Below are positions 1-11,554 of a DNA stretch of 64,000 bases, one piece after another. Each line of letters opens with the position of its first letter. Positions within the stretch are counted from its first letter, which is position 1. The notes beneath the pieces were generated by a model. It did no database searches. It had not been told where the DNA came from and saw only the letters and a list, made by a program, of their open reading frames with translations. A program made the position numbers and the translations under genes. Origin of the DNA: Medicago truncatula (Eukaryota; Streptophyta; Magnoliopsida; Fabales; Fabaceae); assembly GCF_003473485.1 (NCBI RefSeq), contig NC_053042.1, positions 43,356,762 to 43,420,761 on the forward strand, given 5' to 3'.

Positions 1-108
1 CATAACATATAATTTTAAAAGGAAAACTGAAGTTCGTTGACATGCAAATAGTTTCAATAAATAAGAAAATGAACAGTACACAAAAAAGTCCTACACATTA
101 CGGAAAAC

Positions 109-357
109 TTATCTGTAGACCACATTTGATGCAACATCGGTATCATCGCCGTCCTCGTCATTAATCAATATCTTTAAACCACCCCTCGAAGTAACCCGTG
201 ATATTGCGACGTACAATTGTCCATGTGAAAAAATAGGAGACGGTAGGTAGACACCAACATGTTCTAGCGACTGACCCTGACTCTTGTTAATAGTCATTGC
301 AAATGAGACAGATATCGGAAACTGCCTTCGTTTAACTTTGAAAGGAATTATATTAAA
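109..357 (-). pseudogene. Helitron/PIF1-like helicase, C-terminal fragment
   Basis: The minus-strand frame from 357 down to the stop at 109 reads like the last part of a plant Helitron RepHel (PIF1-type) helicase. It has a [23 protein letters not shown] block, the family's signature near the last helicase motif, followed by a [20 protein letters not shown] segment. Upstream of 357 the frame hits a stop and I find no more helicase, so this is a fragment or one exon of a broken gene. The protein would normally drive rolling-circle transposition. The Helitron 3' end should lie toward or beyond base 1, outside the window. Helicase identity is firm; whether the element is intact is unknown. Confidence 0.8.
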
Positions 358-1305
358 CTAATTATAACCTAATTGCCTTTAGTAACATCATACTCAATTA
401 ATTTTTTTTCGAAATCAAGATTGCATAGCGCTCAATTTGATCTCCGAAATCACCGCCAAACATGTTTGGCAAGCACACTGCACCCTAAAAAAATAACAAA
501 CAAAAACATCACAAACGTTGATAAAATAGAAACAGTATAAACATTGATAAAATAGAATGCAAATAATTAAGAATAGGTATATTTCGCAGCAAACACATAC
601 AACATCAATGTCATATTCAACGATATATGATATGTATTTCAGTCTCAGCTTGTTGATTACTTTGTCAAGATCGGAAATAGGATTTTTCACCAACGGACCT
701 ACAAAAGATTGAAAGGGATTGAAATTTATATAAGTGCAAAAGTTTCAAGTTGATTACCAGTGAAAGAGTGGTATGACAGCAAAGTCTCAATGTTTCCGGA
801 AGCCATGTTGATTAAGAAATTTTGGGTTAAGAGAAAGGTGTGGGTTTTGAAAGAGATTTCGGTTTTGATAAGCGTTAAATGCAGAAGTTGTTTAAGATCA
901 AGGAGAAAGAGTAGGAAGTTGATAAGGGTTAAACGAGAAGGAAAAAAAAGTACAATTTAATATGAGATTTATCATGGTTAGGGTTTGGAGGAGGGGAATT
1001 AGGAAATATGGTTAGGTTTTGAAGGAGGGAAAAGTGGCTATAATTTTTTAGGTTAAATATTAGGTGGAACTAGGGCAACATTGTTAGGTTTATAAATAAA
1101 AGATATCGGTGCCGATAAATCATCTGATGTTGAGTTAGTGAGTGTTTGTTATATTGACACAATTAGCCCAATTAAAAATGCATTGACACAACATATTAAT
1201 TTAACTTATGTTGGTCCACCATGTCTATATGAACTTCTCCTCTACAATTAGTTTTCACTATAATTGGATTGCCATATTTAATAATTGGTTATGGGTTTGT
1301 TGCAG
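358..1305. other. Unassigned region between helicase fragment and PARP remnant
   Basis: Only short open frames occur here (for example 760-960 plus and 415-693 minus), and I recognise no protein in them. The stretch would be expected to hold upstream PARP2 exons if the neighbouring gene were complete, but none is visible. It may be Helitron interior sequence; that is inference. Confidence 0.3.
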
Positions 1306-1680
1306 AGAGTTCTACACTATAATTCCTCACGACTTTGGCTTTAAAAATATGCGTAAGCTGTCTCTCTCTGTTTAATTTATCTTGTGCACGTGTGGTTATT
1401 TATTTAATAATATTTCTAAATCGTTGTTGTGAATTCTTACTTTGGTTATTATGCATTCTTTGGGAAGTGTACTTATAAACATGGAAATATAAATAATGAC
1501 AGGCGAGTTTGTAATTGACACCCCTCAGAAGTTAATACACAAATTGGAAATGGTAATCCTTATTTTTCCTAGTTATATGTATTGGCTTGGTTATCCTGGT
1601 TGCTCGTAGAGTATAATTGTTTTTTTTTCTTATTCTTGTTGGAAGATAGTTTTTTTATAAGGAGTTTTATATTAATATTA

Positions 1681-1852
1681 TACACTTTCATTTCTTATAA
1701 GCAAATATTAATTTTTCAGGTTCGTTGAATAACTAATGTATCTGGTTTATAATATATATCAGATACAATAGTTATTTAATGAATCTGAAAAGTTTCCTTA
1801 AAAAAATGAATCTGAAAAGTGAATTTTTGCTTATATTAGTGACCGGAGGGAG
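1681..1852. mobile_element. Stowaway-like MITE hairpin in a PARP intron
   Basis: Two long arms, about 1698-1745 and 1759-1840, are imperfect reverse complements (left TTTTTCAGGTTCGTTGAATA against right TTAAATGAATCTGAAAA) around an AT-rich loop. The right end is CCGGAGGGAG followed by TA, the usual Stowaway terminus; the left end is decayed. The right arm carries a small internal duplication of TGAATCTGAAAAGT. Confidence 0.6.
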
Positions 1853-2599
1853 TATCATTTTAGCCTTGGCAGCTTCCCCGTGTCTCTATAGGCCAACTTC
1901 CTCCACAAGTTTGACAAATTTTCCTAGAAATAGAACATAGTTTTTCCCCGAGTTTGTGTAACCAATGACATTATTTTGACTCCTACTCAATTAAAGGTTG
2001 AAGCTCTTGCTGAAATTGAGGTTGCCACAAAGCTACTGAAGGATGATGCAGAAATGCAGGTACCCTTGTTTGAATTTCTTTTATGTACTTGATTTCAATA
2101 TCTAAAACCTTTTTCCAATCTTTTTTTTGAAATTTCTCTGGATGATCCTGTTAATTTTTATAAATTATAAATAAACTCTTTTCGAGCTCCAAAGATAGCG
2201 ATGTCATAATAAGCTTAATGGATATGACGAATATATACCAGATCGCCAGTTTGAGGGAGGTGTTAGTTATTATAGATGATTTCCTTTTTTTCTTACAGTA
2301 TGGAAGTCATCTTTTATTTGGGATTTAAATTTAAAACTGTTAGAGCTGGGAGTAGGACCTCGCTACCCGCCTGTTGGATGAGTATCCTAGTTGTATCTGC
2401 TTCATATTTTTGCAGGTATTTATCATACAGATTTTAAACAGGCTTGTAAATATTCATGGGAATCTTTGTTTACAAACTTAAAAATATAAAAAAAATTGCA
2501 ACAAAACTAGACGGATTACTTCAACCAACACATTTACTAAATTCAGAGGTTAAATCTAATACATTTGATCTCATTTTTTAAACACAATTCAAAAACATC

Positions 2600-2780
2600 C
2601 TTAAAATATCAACAACAACAACCAAGTCTTATCTCACTAATTGTGGTTAGCTACATAGATCAAACAATGCCATAATGTTCTACCATAATCCATATTTTGA
2701 TCCAACTCATTAATTTCTAGGTTTTTCTTAATAGTTTCTCGTATAGTTTTTCTAAGTTTTCTGTTGCCATTTAAAAATCA
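2600..2780 (-). mobile_element. RTE-type LINE 3' end (minus), in a PARP intron
   Basis: On the minus strand this reads as the last residues of a non-LTR reverse transcriptase (RKLRKTIRETIKKNLEINEL, then WHCLIYVAN) and ends in a (GTT)n tail at 2600. The same C-terminus and tail occur at 12454-12795, so both belong to one family. It lies between PARP blocks 1997-2059 and 3077-3157. Confidence 0.7.
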
Positions 2781-5118
2781 CAAATTAATTTATTTTCCAT
2801 GCAAAGTATTGTTTTTGACATTTTCTCCAACATACCCAATAAGTGCCCATTTGCTAATGATATTCACTCTACTGAATGGAGTGCATTACTATTTTGTTTG
2901 CACCAGTTATTTCTTCAATTTTGAAAATTCACTAACTTACTGATTAACATACATGACTCATTCTTAAAATTAAATGCCACTCTTTTGGCAATTTTGTTTT
3001 TTATACAATTTTGAGTTGGGATTTCTGCATTACATGCACACTAAGTTATTTTATTTTCGTTCTGGAATTGCTGTAGGGAGATCCCCTGTATGCTTATTAT
3101 AAATGCCTTCGCTGTGAACTGGTACCAGTTGAATCCGGTACTGAGGAGTTCTCCATGGTAAACAGCTGTGTTGTTTTAATTTTCATCTAATTAATATTAA
3201 AGGATGTTATATACCATGGTATTTTTTTTTATTTTATGAAAATTAAATCTATATGGCGAAAGCGTTTCTTCTCATTTGATCTGAAATATGAGTTTCTTCC
3301 TAAGCTTGAAAAAGACAATGCAAGTTGCATACTGCAGTCATTTAATCTGACATATAGGTGGAGATTCAATTGCTAATCCTGACACCTGCTGCCTTTTTTT
3401 TATATCTTTCCCCCCTATTTTGATGTCATCAGATTGAAAGTTATATGATGAATACTCATGCAAAACTACATTCAGACTATACTGTGGAAATTGTTCAAAT
3501 ATTCAGAACATCGAAAGAAGGCGAGGCTGAACGCTTCCGGAAGGTTTGACTGATGAATTTTTGAATCAGGACCTATCTTGTTGAAACTTATAATTCTGAA
3601 TACAATTGTTGCCATTTTGAATTTGAATTTTGTTGACTGCTATTTGACTTTGTACGACAGTTTTCTAACACAAAGAATAGGATGCTTTTGTGGCATGGTT
3701 CTCGGCTCACAAACTGGACTGGAATTTTATCACAAGGTCATTCCTTCTCTCACTTATTTGGCAATTTTCTTATTTGCATGAGCGTACATATGAAGTATAG
3801 ACTTTATATTGCCTCATACAATAATATATGTCTCTAAGATGGATGCACAAAAATCAGGTTTGCGCATAGCTCCTCCGGAGGCACCTGTAACTGGCTACAT
3901 GTTTGGGAAAGGGGTGTACTTTGCTGACATGTTCTCAAAAAGCGCAAACTATTGCCATCCTACTCCTACTGCTGCAGATGGCGTGCTCCTTTTATGTGAG
4001 GTTGTTTTTTGTCTTAATAGTAAACATTGTTGTATCGCTAATAGATCCGCTTAAGGAATGAAAATTTTAACTCCAATCATGAATTCCTCCAATTTGCTTG
4101 TGACAACAAACATTATTAGATAGCTGTAACTAGATTTATAAAAATAAATAAATTTAACTACCTAAGTTGTGAAATTTTGCATTGTTTGTTATCCTATGTT
4201 GCTGAAATATAATCTTAATATTATCTGCACGAATCCTTAGAAGATTATGCTTGCAATATGATCATTGTTGATCCACATCTTTAGTTAGTTTTATTTATAT
4301 GTTTGTGTAAAGTGTGTTATTGTTGATTTACATCTTTAATAATTATTATTTATATTTTCTTTACTTTTAGGTTGCATTGGGTGAGATGGCCGAGCTTCTA
4401 ACCGGCGATCATGATGCTGATAGGTTGCCTGAAGGAAAACTGAGGTATGCCAATTCAAAATTCAAATATTTCCGATTTTATTTTTCAGCAGGTGGGATTG
4501 TCTTGTTGAAGTACTAAATCCATAATTAAGTCAGTTCTTATTCACAAGGTCATTCTTTCTCTCAATTGACTTTGTGTAATGCCACTATGTTAGTCAGTGA
4601 GTTTTTGTCGAGCCTGGCTGGTTTTGCACATGCCTCCCTATTTGTCCATAATTAAGTTCTTGTTCATCATTTTTTTTTTTGTCAACATTGTTCTTCACTT
4701 TTAAACCGGAAGGTTTAAAATAACATCAAATATTGCGTATTATGTGCTTTACAAGTTGAGTTTATTTGCTATGCAATCTACTATCGCAGCACAAAAGGAG
4801 TAGGAGCTACAGCTCCTGATTTTTCAAAAGCTCAGGAGCTTGAGGATGGGCTCATAGTTCCCCTAGGAAAGCCCAAAACAAATTCACGCATAAAGGTATG
4901 CACTAAATTTTTTCCCCCCGACCAAAACAAAGTTAAATTTTTATCTGTACATTAATTTGTTGATGCTTACCATGATTTAATACATATCATAATTATTCTC
5001 TATCACTTTGTGTTGCAGTTGCAGGGCAATCTAATTGCACAATGAGTACATTGTTTATAATGTGGAGCAGATTAGGATGCGTTATGTTGTGAATGTTAAA
5101 TTCAATTATGGGACTTGA

Positions 5119-6477
5119 AGTTAGCATGCAGACCTGTTTAAAATATATCTTTCGTCATTATATAGTTCGCCAAGCCAAAAAACAATGATGGTATTCGTAA
5201 ATGATTTTTACTGAGAAATATGAAATGGTTTGCACTGTGACAAGAAATGAAGGTCCATTTTATTAAGTTAGCATACTTATTTAAATAAAGTGTTGATGTG
5301 GGCGTCATCTTTCGAATTATGATTGTGGTTATCAGTTTGTGTCGTAATTTGTAACATAAGGTTTGGTTTTGAAGTTCCAAATAGGATACCAAATTCAGTT
5401 ATGTTATCTGTGGTTTGCTCCAAGTATTGGTAAACTAAAGAGTGAGGGTGTAGTGGTGGTATTAATCCATACTGTCAATTACTGAACGAACACTGGGTTT
5501 GGGATTCAGCAAATGTTAAAAAAAGATTGCATGATTTCCCAAATTTAACGAGCAATGAAGTGCCTTTTTGTTTGTGTTGCTGTTCCTTTCTCTGAAGCAT
5601 AGTCAAACATATCCATCAAGTGCTGTAGAATTTTAGCTACCAGGGAGCATGATTGAGTTTCAAAAGCCTTTTGAATAGTAAGCTGTGCCTGACCAAATAA
5701 AGCATTTACCACATACCAAGTGGCATGATGCACACGCCAATATTAAAGTCTTTATAGATTAGATTTGATAATGACCTCATCCAGAATCTATGTTCTTCTC
5801 CCACAAGATAGACCATGCCCATTTTTATTTTTCTTTATGACTATTACACTCCATCTTTAATACAAGACACTAAAAAATCTAACTTCCCTACATGGGCATT
5901 ATCAACCCTTTAATGCATATGACATTAATGCTTGTCAAGATTTAGGAATTTACTATGAGATACAAGTCAAGCATTGTTTTAATTTTGCCTTTGAAACTTT
6001 GGTGTATAATTCAAATTGACATGGAGTGAAGAATAGGGTAAGGAGTAATGATGGTGGTGCTGCATAAGTATGACCTATGTTGAAACTGAACTAGGGGATT
6101 TGAACCATTGCCGCACGTCACAGCTTCTCACATGCTATTCACTAGACTTTATAATGTTTCATTACTCGTCCTCCTTATGGGCAAAAAACCTCTCATAATA
6201 ACATTGTTTGTACGGCTACCCTCTCCTTAGATTCAACTAGTTTTTCTCTTACCTTAATTTTTCCTTTACCAAGTGGTGAAAGTTAAAATCACAAGGCTAA
6301 AACTTTTAAAAGTCCCACTGGTTATAAGTGGTGGTATTTATAACCTGTTTGGTAAGGGTTGACCTAAACTCATCTCAAATTCTAAGATGATATTAAGTTT
6401 CATCGAAGATTCGTTAGACTGTCCGCTATCAGATCATCTGGGTCGCGCAACAAATGTTTAGTCTTGGATATGAGGTG
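5119..6477. other. Intergenic, no gene recognised
   Basis: Presumed 3' flank of the PARP remnant. Short minus-strand frames such as 5545-5733 and 5138-5392 show no family I recognise, and there are no clear terminal repeats. Confidence 0.4.
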
Positions 6478-6740
6478 TGTTCAAAATCCCACATTCGATG
6501 AGATATAACATGAAAATATGCCAATAAGTGGAAGACATTCTTCACGTTACAAGCCAGTTTTATAAACGTTGAGTTATATCCAACCCAAACTCTATGATTT
6601 GGTCACCTAGTCACCACTATCGGATGACTTGGATTACACTTTAGACGCTCAATTTTGAATGTGAGAATGGTGTGTTAAGAGTCTCTCATTAGATAAGATA
6701 AAACATAAAAATGTGTTTATAGGTGGTGGAGCTAGGATCA
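6478..6740 (+). repeat. Two degenerate TRIM/LTR-like ends
   Basis: TGTTCAAAATCCCACATTCG at 6478 and TGTTAAGAGTCTCTCATTAG at 6673 resemble the start of the widespread plant LTR type that begins TGTTnAGAGTCCCACATCGG; a clearer copy lies at 31113. The spacing, about 195 bp, would suit a small terminal-repeat element, but both copies are eroded and no primer-binding site is evident. Confidence 0.35.
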
Positions 6741-8190
6741 TCTCTAATTAGCATGTAATAAGGGAATTTACATTCTACGTGCATGCAACATTTGAATTGA
6801 ATGTTTATTGGTTTAACACAAAGCAAAAAAATTAATATCAAATGAAACATGTTTGTGAGTGGTTTGACATTAAATTTGAAGTAGATGAAATTCATGTTTC
6901 TTGCTGATTCAAGTTTTGAGAGACATTTTTCTACTTGAGGACATTACCCATGGTCGGCACACAACAACTAAGACAGTGTTTAGGTAACTTAATTAATGTA
7001 CACTTTGAAAATATTGTAGTCTACCTTGTGGTGAAAGTAAAAAACATTAAAAACTTTAGGAAGAAAAAAGGTAAGGACCTATTAGTTATAGGGAATCATA
7101 TCAAGCTAGTGAGGTTCCAAACTTTCTCTAAATTTCACACACATGCCATACTCAAAAACTTACACAACAACACGCAAAGCCTACGTGCACTCATACATTA
7201 TTCTTCTTCTCCTCAAATTGTTTGCAATCCAATATATGGATGTGGGACCCAACATTCTTGATCAAATGGCTGGGATTAAATAACAGGACATTTATGTATT
7301 GTACTAGTTTCCTCTGCTCTAGTGAAACCTCAAATGAACAAAGGGGTTGGTCACTTTTTTATGAAATTAAGGCAGACAACACTCAAATTGGGTTTCCTTC
7401 GATATCCCTCCTTTGAATTTCTGTGTACACTGCCATCATGGCATGGCATGGCTTACTGGGATTATGATTTACTTCAATTGCTATACACATGTAAAAAAAA
7501 ATTTACATATATAAATACAATCATATCTCATCATTGTGTAGATATTTTTTTTATACTTATGAAAAAAGTGTTTATGTGCATACCATGCATACTTTTGAGA
7601 AAAGTTGTATAAATATGAATTCCTTTGGAGCAAATTCATTTTAATCAAACTTAATTTTGTAAAATGAGGATTGATCAAAGTAATTTTGCAAATTTTAATC
7701 CGAACATACCTTTAAACTCTTATTATTACTACTAACATATAGACGAACACCAACCCATCTGCTTTTTAAGGAATTATAAATATAATAGTTTAAAATCTGA
7801 AGAGAAAAAACCTAGTGTAAAATTTGATATACTCTTTATGTATAGTACGAATGTTTTTTTAAAAATTATGTAAAAAATGATAAAATAATAACTAACTAAA
7901 TTAACAGTAAAATTAGAAAAGTAAAATACTATGCCAAAATTTGATATTTTTTTTTATATATTTGTATAGATTATTATTATTTGATATGTAAAGTCCAATT
8001 AAAAATTTGTTTTAACTAAGATTTGAACTAGGTTTTCTTAAAAGACTCATCTTTTACTTCAAATTTATTTATCATTTGAATTCAATCACTTTCTAATATT
8101 ATTATTATTATTTCCACCATACTCATTGCTTCTGCCACGTTACTTTAGTTAGATCTCTTATGTCATATATCTCTCTCTCTCCTAAGTTGC
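6741..8190. other. Intergenic, upstream of MIR164
   Basis: No protein family recognised. Overlapping small frames at 6935-7612 look random. The last few hundred bases before 8190 are AT-rich and probably belong to the MIR164 promoter region. Confidence 0.4.
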
Positions 8191-8194
8191 TACC

Positions 8195-8202
8195 TATAAA
8201 TA
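8195..8202 (+). promoter_or_regulatory. TATA box for MIR164
   Basis: TATAAATA lies about 80-85 bases upstream of the base of the MIR164 stem. A transcription start about 25-35 bases downstream would place the hairpin near the 5' end of the primary transcript. A CT-rich (TCTCTCTCTC) tract sits just upstream. Confidence 0.6.
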
Positions 8203-8271
8203 CTAAGCCTTTCCCTTGGTTGGTTCAATTCAACTTCTACTTCTCATCAAACACAAAGTGCAATAAGCTTC

Positions 8272-8410
8272 ATTTCCTGGGTGAGAAGCTCCTTGTTGGA
8301 GAAGCAGGGCACGTGCAAATCCTCTTTCTGATTCATTCTCTCATAATGCATATCAATATCTTTTGCACGTGCTCCCCTTCTCCAACTAGGCTTCCTCACC
8401 CTTCCCTCTA
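8272..8410 (+). ncRNA. MIR164: MIR164 precursor hairpin
   Basis: The 5' arm at 8297-8317 begins TGGAGAAGCAGGGCACGTG and matches the 21-nt miR164 consensus as I remember it. The 3' arm at 8366-8386 (CACGTGCTCCCCTTCTCCAA...) is the passenger strand. Pairing by position gives 18 of 21 guide bases in the duplex, with mismatches only at 8305 and 8306, one G-U pair at 8308-8373, and a 2-nt 3' overhang at each end, as Dicer-like processing predicts. The stem continues outward: GGGTGAG at 8279-8285 pairs with CTCACCC at 8396-8402. miR164 cleaves NAC-domain transcription factor mRNAs of the CUC/NAM type and so shapes organ boundaries, lateral roots and leaf margins (established knowledge). Small open frames over it are incidental. 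Confidence 0.95.
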
Positions 8411-8419
8411 ATCTCACTT

Positions 8420-9475
8420 AATTACTCTTCATCAGGTAATTTAATTGCCATGCTTCTTCTTTCTTCTTAACATATATTATGATTATGAAAGAATTTCCAT
8501 TCTATAATATGATATGAACAATATAATTTCTTACATTATTGAAATAAAATAACCATGCTGAGTTTTTGTTTTACTTTATATAATATGATGTAATTATACT
8601 ATATGAACACATAATTCTCTTTAGTTTTTCTAGTTTTGAAATTGAAGCAAAGGAAAGGACATTATTGTACTCTGCACTTTCTGAATCTGATGAGGAGATT
8701 TTGGAGACTTCCACTGAAGTTAAGTGTGAATTGTAATGTAAAAAGTGAGAAGATTCTTTGGAGTGTGAAACAGGAATGTTTGTTGTATTGTAATCTAAAA
8801 TGATCAAACATGTTACGGACTTAGTACCATGCTTTTGGTTGTCCAAATGCTCACTATATATTCCTTGTCACGTGAAAATTGATCATGTATTATATATATA
8901 TATAAACAAATTGTACCATCATGTACTATACTATTTTATTTTCCCTTCTATTAGCTGTTTATTTTACTTATTTTGTTATAAAAAACATCAATTGTTCGAA
9001 ATTACAATGCAAAGTGAATTCAATTTAAGTTTTTTAACTTCTCTGGCAAATTTTTTTAGTAACAAATTTACTGGTTAAGACAATAAGACCAAAAAAAGTG
9101 AAAATTACCACTATAAAGTATTTGCTGCAAATTTATCACAGAAGAGTTGAGAAAGTGGTGTGGGGTATATAGCTTAGCTTAATTTTGTTACATATTACTT
9201 AAAATTCTAATAACAAATTCTCAAAACAGTTATTAGCATCAAAGAATTAGAAATTGCTTACCCAACAATTTTGGATAAGTTCTGTAAATTATTTTTTTCA
9301 GAGAGACAGAAAACACAATATCAATTTTAACAAATTAAGTGCAACCAAAAGATACAGCTAACTCTACATTCACTCCACTTTTACTTTTTTTTCACCACGT
9401 TACCAAATATACTCTTAGTAAATGTATAACTTGTCCGGTACGGAAAAAAAATAAGTTAAATTTTATACTATAAAG
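8420..9475. other. Downstream flank of MIR164, no gene recognised
   Basis: AT-rich sequence with no coding match on either strand. Part of it is probably the 3' portion of the MIR164 primary transcript. Confidence 0.4.
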
Positions 9476-9657
9476 AAAATTATAGTATGATTTTTTTTTT
9501 GGTAGATAGATAAAATGGCAAAACCATTATAAACTCACATACACAGGTGGATGTACCGGAGTTCGAACCCCGATAATGGCATCCGGCCTAACAATTTCTG
9601 CATTTTGCCAGTTGAGTTAGGACTTCTGCATTTTGCCTAAAATTATAGTATGATTTT
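9476..9657 (-). mobile_element. tRNA-derived SINE with 19-bp target-site duplication
   Basis: The body (about 9495-9638) reads on the minus strand with an A-box-like TAACTCAACTGGCA, a B box GGGGTTCGAACTCC and a 3' A-tail (T-run at about 9491-9500 on plus). It is bracketed by perfect 19-bp direct repeats, AAAATTATAGTATGATTTT, at 9476-9494 and 9639-9657. That is a target-primed reverse-transcription signature. A short motif, TTCTGCATTTTGCC, occurs twice at the 5' end of the element. Confidence 0.85.
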
Positions 9658-10659
9658 ATTATGTTAAGAAAAAATAATATAGCATTATGCATATTTATAA
9701 TATTATGTAATAAATAAATAAAAATCACACATGGAACGAGGTAAAAACTCAAATATGGTTTTAACCTATACACTATATCACACAAGAACAAAACTCCACG
9801 TCCTTGAGTGATGACTATCAATGGCAAGAATTCGTGAGGGAAGAGTGAAAGTATTTCGTTTTTAACATTAAACCATAATTAAGTCATCTTGTAGTTTGTG
9901 TGAGAGAGTATCCATTGAAGGTGGCAACATAAAAATAGCCACATGTGTTGCGGGTTCTTCAAGTTTTGTGTAGTGGTGCTAGGAAAGAATAAACCATGCC
10001 CAAATGACGACGGGGACCAACGAGCCTCCTAGTTTTTGTTATTTACCCTTTGGTTTTTTAGAGAAAAATGGTCATTTTAATATGAAGTTTGGTTCAAAGG
10101 TAAGTAAAGTTCAGTCAAGAATTGTTACATCCGGAATCGAATTTGGATTCGTTTTAACGATTTGTCCTAAAAAGAATTCATTAATCACTTGAGTTCAATT
10201 AGATGGTTTCAACTAGTCTTCTATAAATTTTCTCGTCTATAAACGGAGGACTAAAGTCTTGCTTTTTTTAAAGGGACTTGACAAGCTTGCAAACTTGGTA
10301 ATCTTTGGGAGGAGAAACACCTTGAGACACCTTTATATAAACAACCCCGTAGACATCCTGTGTAAAACTTTATTGTTGATCTATAATTGATGAATATGTT
10401 AACCATGTATAGAAGCTAGAGTTGGGTGCATTATAATCGTGCATATCTTAGCAACATAGAAGAGGAAGTCACAAAATAATCCAACCCCAGTTTGATTAAA
10501 TCCACGAGCCATAAATTTAAAAACTAAGCATAACATTCTCACCTCACTATTGTGTTAGCATGTTGAAAATGTGTCATGTCAATGTATTTAAGTGACAATA
10601 TGGTCACTAGCAATATTGGTGATTCATTAGAGTGAGTAATATGGTCATGTCATAATAAA
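9658..10659. other. Intergenic, no gene recognised
   Basis: Small frames (10004-10192 plus, 9588-9827 minus) have no recognisable similarity. I see no terminal repeats. Confidence 0.35.
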
Positions 10660-11010
10660 GTTGGAATAAATATTTATATTCGAGATGAAAATGGTCGTTT
10701 TGTGTTTGTTAAAATGGAATGTTTTTCACCAATCTTGAATCTAGATACATGTGAAGCTTTTGGTCTAGTGTCGGTTCTTCAATGAATTCGAGATTTACAT
10801 CTAACCAACATGGATTTTGAACTAAACTTTTAAGAAAGTCGTGAACAAATTTCCCACTGGAGGAGATGACAATTTAGATTACGACGCTATTATCAAATAT
10901 TACCAAAGGATTTTAGATCATTTTTTACAAATTTTGAGTTGAGTTTACTAGAAGACAAACCAATGACGTTGCTTATGTGTTAGCAAAGACGACCACAACA
11001 TTAATTAATC
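10660..11010 (+). pseudogene. LINE RNase H domain remnant
   Basis: Plus-strand translation across frames shows pieces of a retrotransposon RNase H domain: RDENGRFVFVKMECFSPILN, then LDTCEAFGLVSVLQ, then YQRILDHFLQIL and related blocks. Stops and frameshifts break it up. It is a dead piece of a LINE-type element, similar to those at 32 and 46 kb. Confidence 0.55.
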
Positions 11011-11025
11011 ATGGTTTAAATGTGT

Positions 11026-11145
11026 CATTGGTCCCTGCACTTTCATCAGATTTTGGCATTGGTCCCTGCACTTTTTTTTTTGTTTGGAATTGGTCCCTGC
11101 ACTTTGTAAAAATATTAGTATTAGTCCCTCTGTTAAAGACATATT
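11026..11145. repeat. ATTGGTCCCTGCACTTT direct repeats
   Basis: The motif ATTGGTCCCTGCACTTT starts near 11026, 11057 and 11088, a period of 31 bp, with a fourth decayed copy (TATTAGTCCCTCTGTT) near 11119. Such runs commonly mark the end of plant DNA transposons or LTR remnants. It lies about 400 bp upstream of the GCP4 start codon. Confidence 0.6.
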
Positions 11146-11554
11146 TAAACCATTAATCATCAAGGTCATGACTGACTTCAAAATTCAAATATCATTTACA
11201 AATGTACTTTACAAATTACTAATTAAAAAAACATTTACATCAACGAGAGTTGAATTTACAACTTTTCTAATGAATCAACTTTAAGTTGGTATTCGTTGAC
11301 ATTTGTATTTTTATTAATTACCCAGACAAGTTTTGAAGTAAAAAAAAAAAAACTAATTTAGAAAATAATTAGCATCAATAAATTGTTAATTAAAAAAAAA
11401 AACAAGAAACGAAATTAAGCAGTCCCCAATCCCAATCCCATTTCTTCTTGGAGCAGTTGACAACTCTCAGTTTGGAGGGAACACTCTTTTCAACAATCCC
11501 ATTTCTCTCTTCTCCTCCACAAACAAAAATAGCTTAATTTCTCAATACACAACA

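Larger units (their letters stand above)
1306..5118 (+). pseudogene. PARP2: PARP2-like poly(ADP-ribose) polymerase, 5'-truncated and frameshifted
   Basis: Ten exon-like blocks match the PARP2 regulatory and catalytic domains: 1306-1352, 1503-1552, 1997-2059, 3077-3157, 3433-3543, 3661-3736, 3858-4000, 4371-4444, 4790-4895 and about 5019-5118. All have good splice sites and consistent phases. Visible landmarks are IPHDFGF in the helical domain, [11 protein letters not shown] (NAD-binding His), [13 protein letters not shown] (active-site Tyr) and KSANYC. Exons for the DNA-binding region, the WGR domain and the start of the helical domain are absent. In the last block the conserved NEYIVYNVEQ segment, which carries the catalytic Glu, is one base out of frame; the spliced frame stops at 5043-5045, just before it. 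Functional PARP2 adds ADP-ribose chains in the nucleus during DNA repair; this copy should not. A sequencing error could explain the frameshift but not the missing 5' exons. Confidence 0.85.

Noticed and set aside
415..480. Possible replication protein A (OB-fold) exon on minus beside the Helitron helicase
   Set aside because: A short stretch hints at it, but the match is too weak and too short to support.
6935..7612. Overlapping small frames of 64-108 codons
   Set aside because: Composition looks random, with no splice continuity and no recognised domain.
8160..8411. 83-codon open frame over the MIR164 hairpin
   Set aside because: It follows the stem-loop by chance; the small-RNA duplex explains the conservation.
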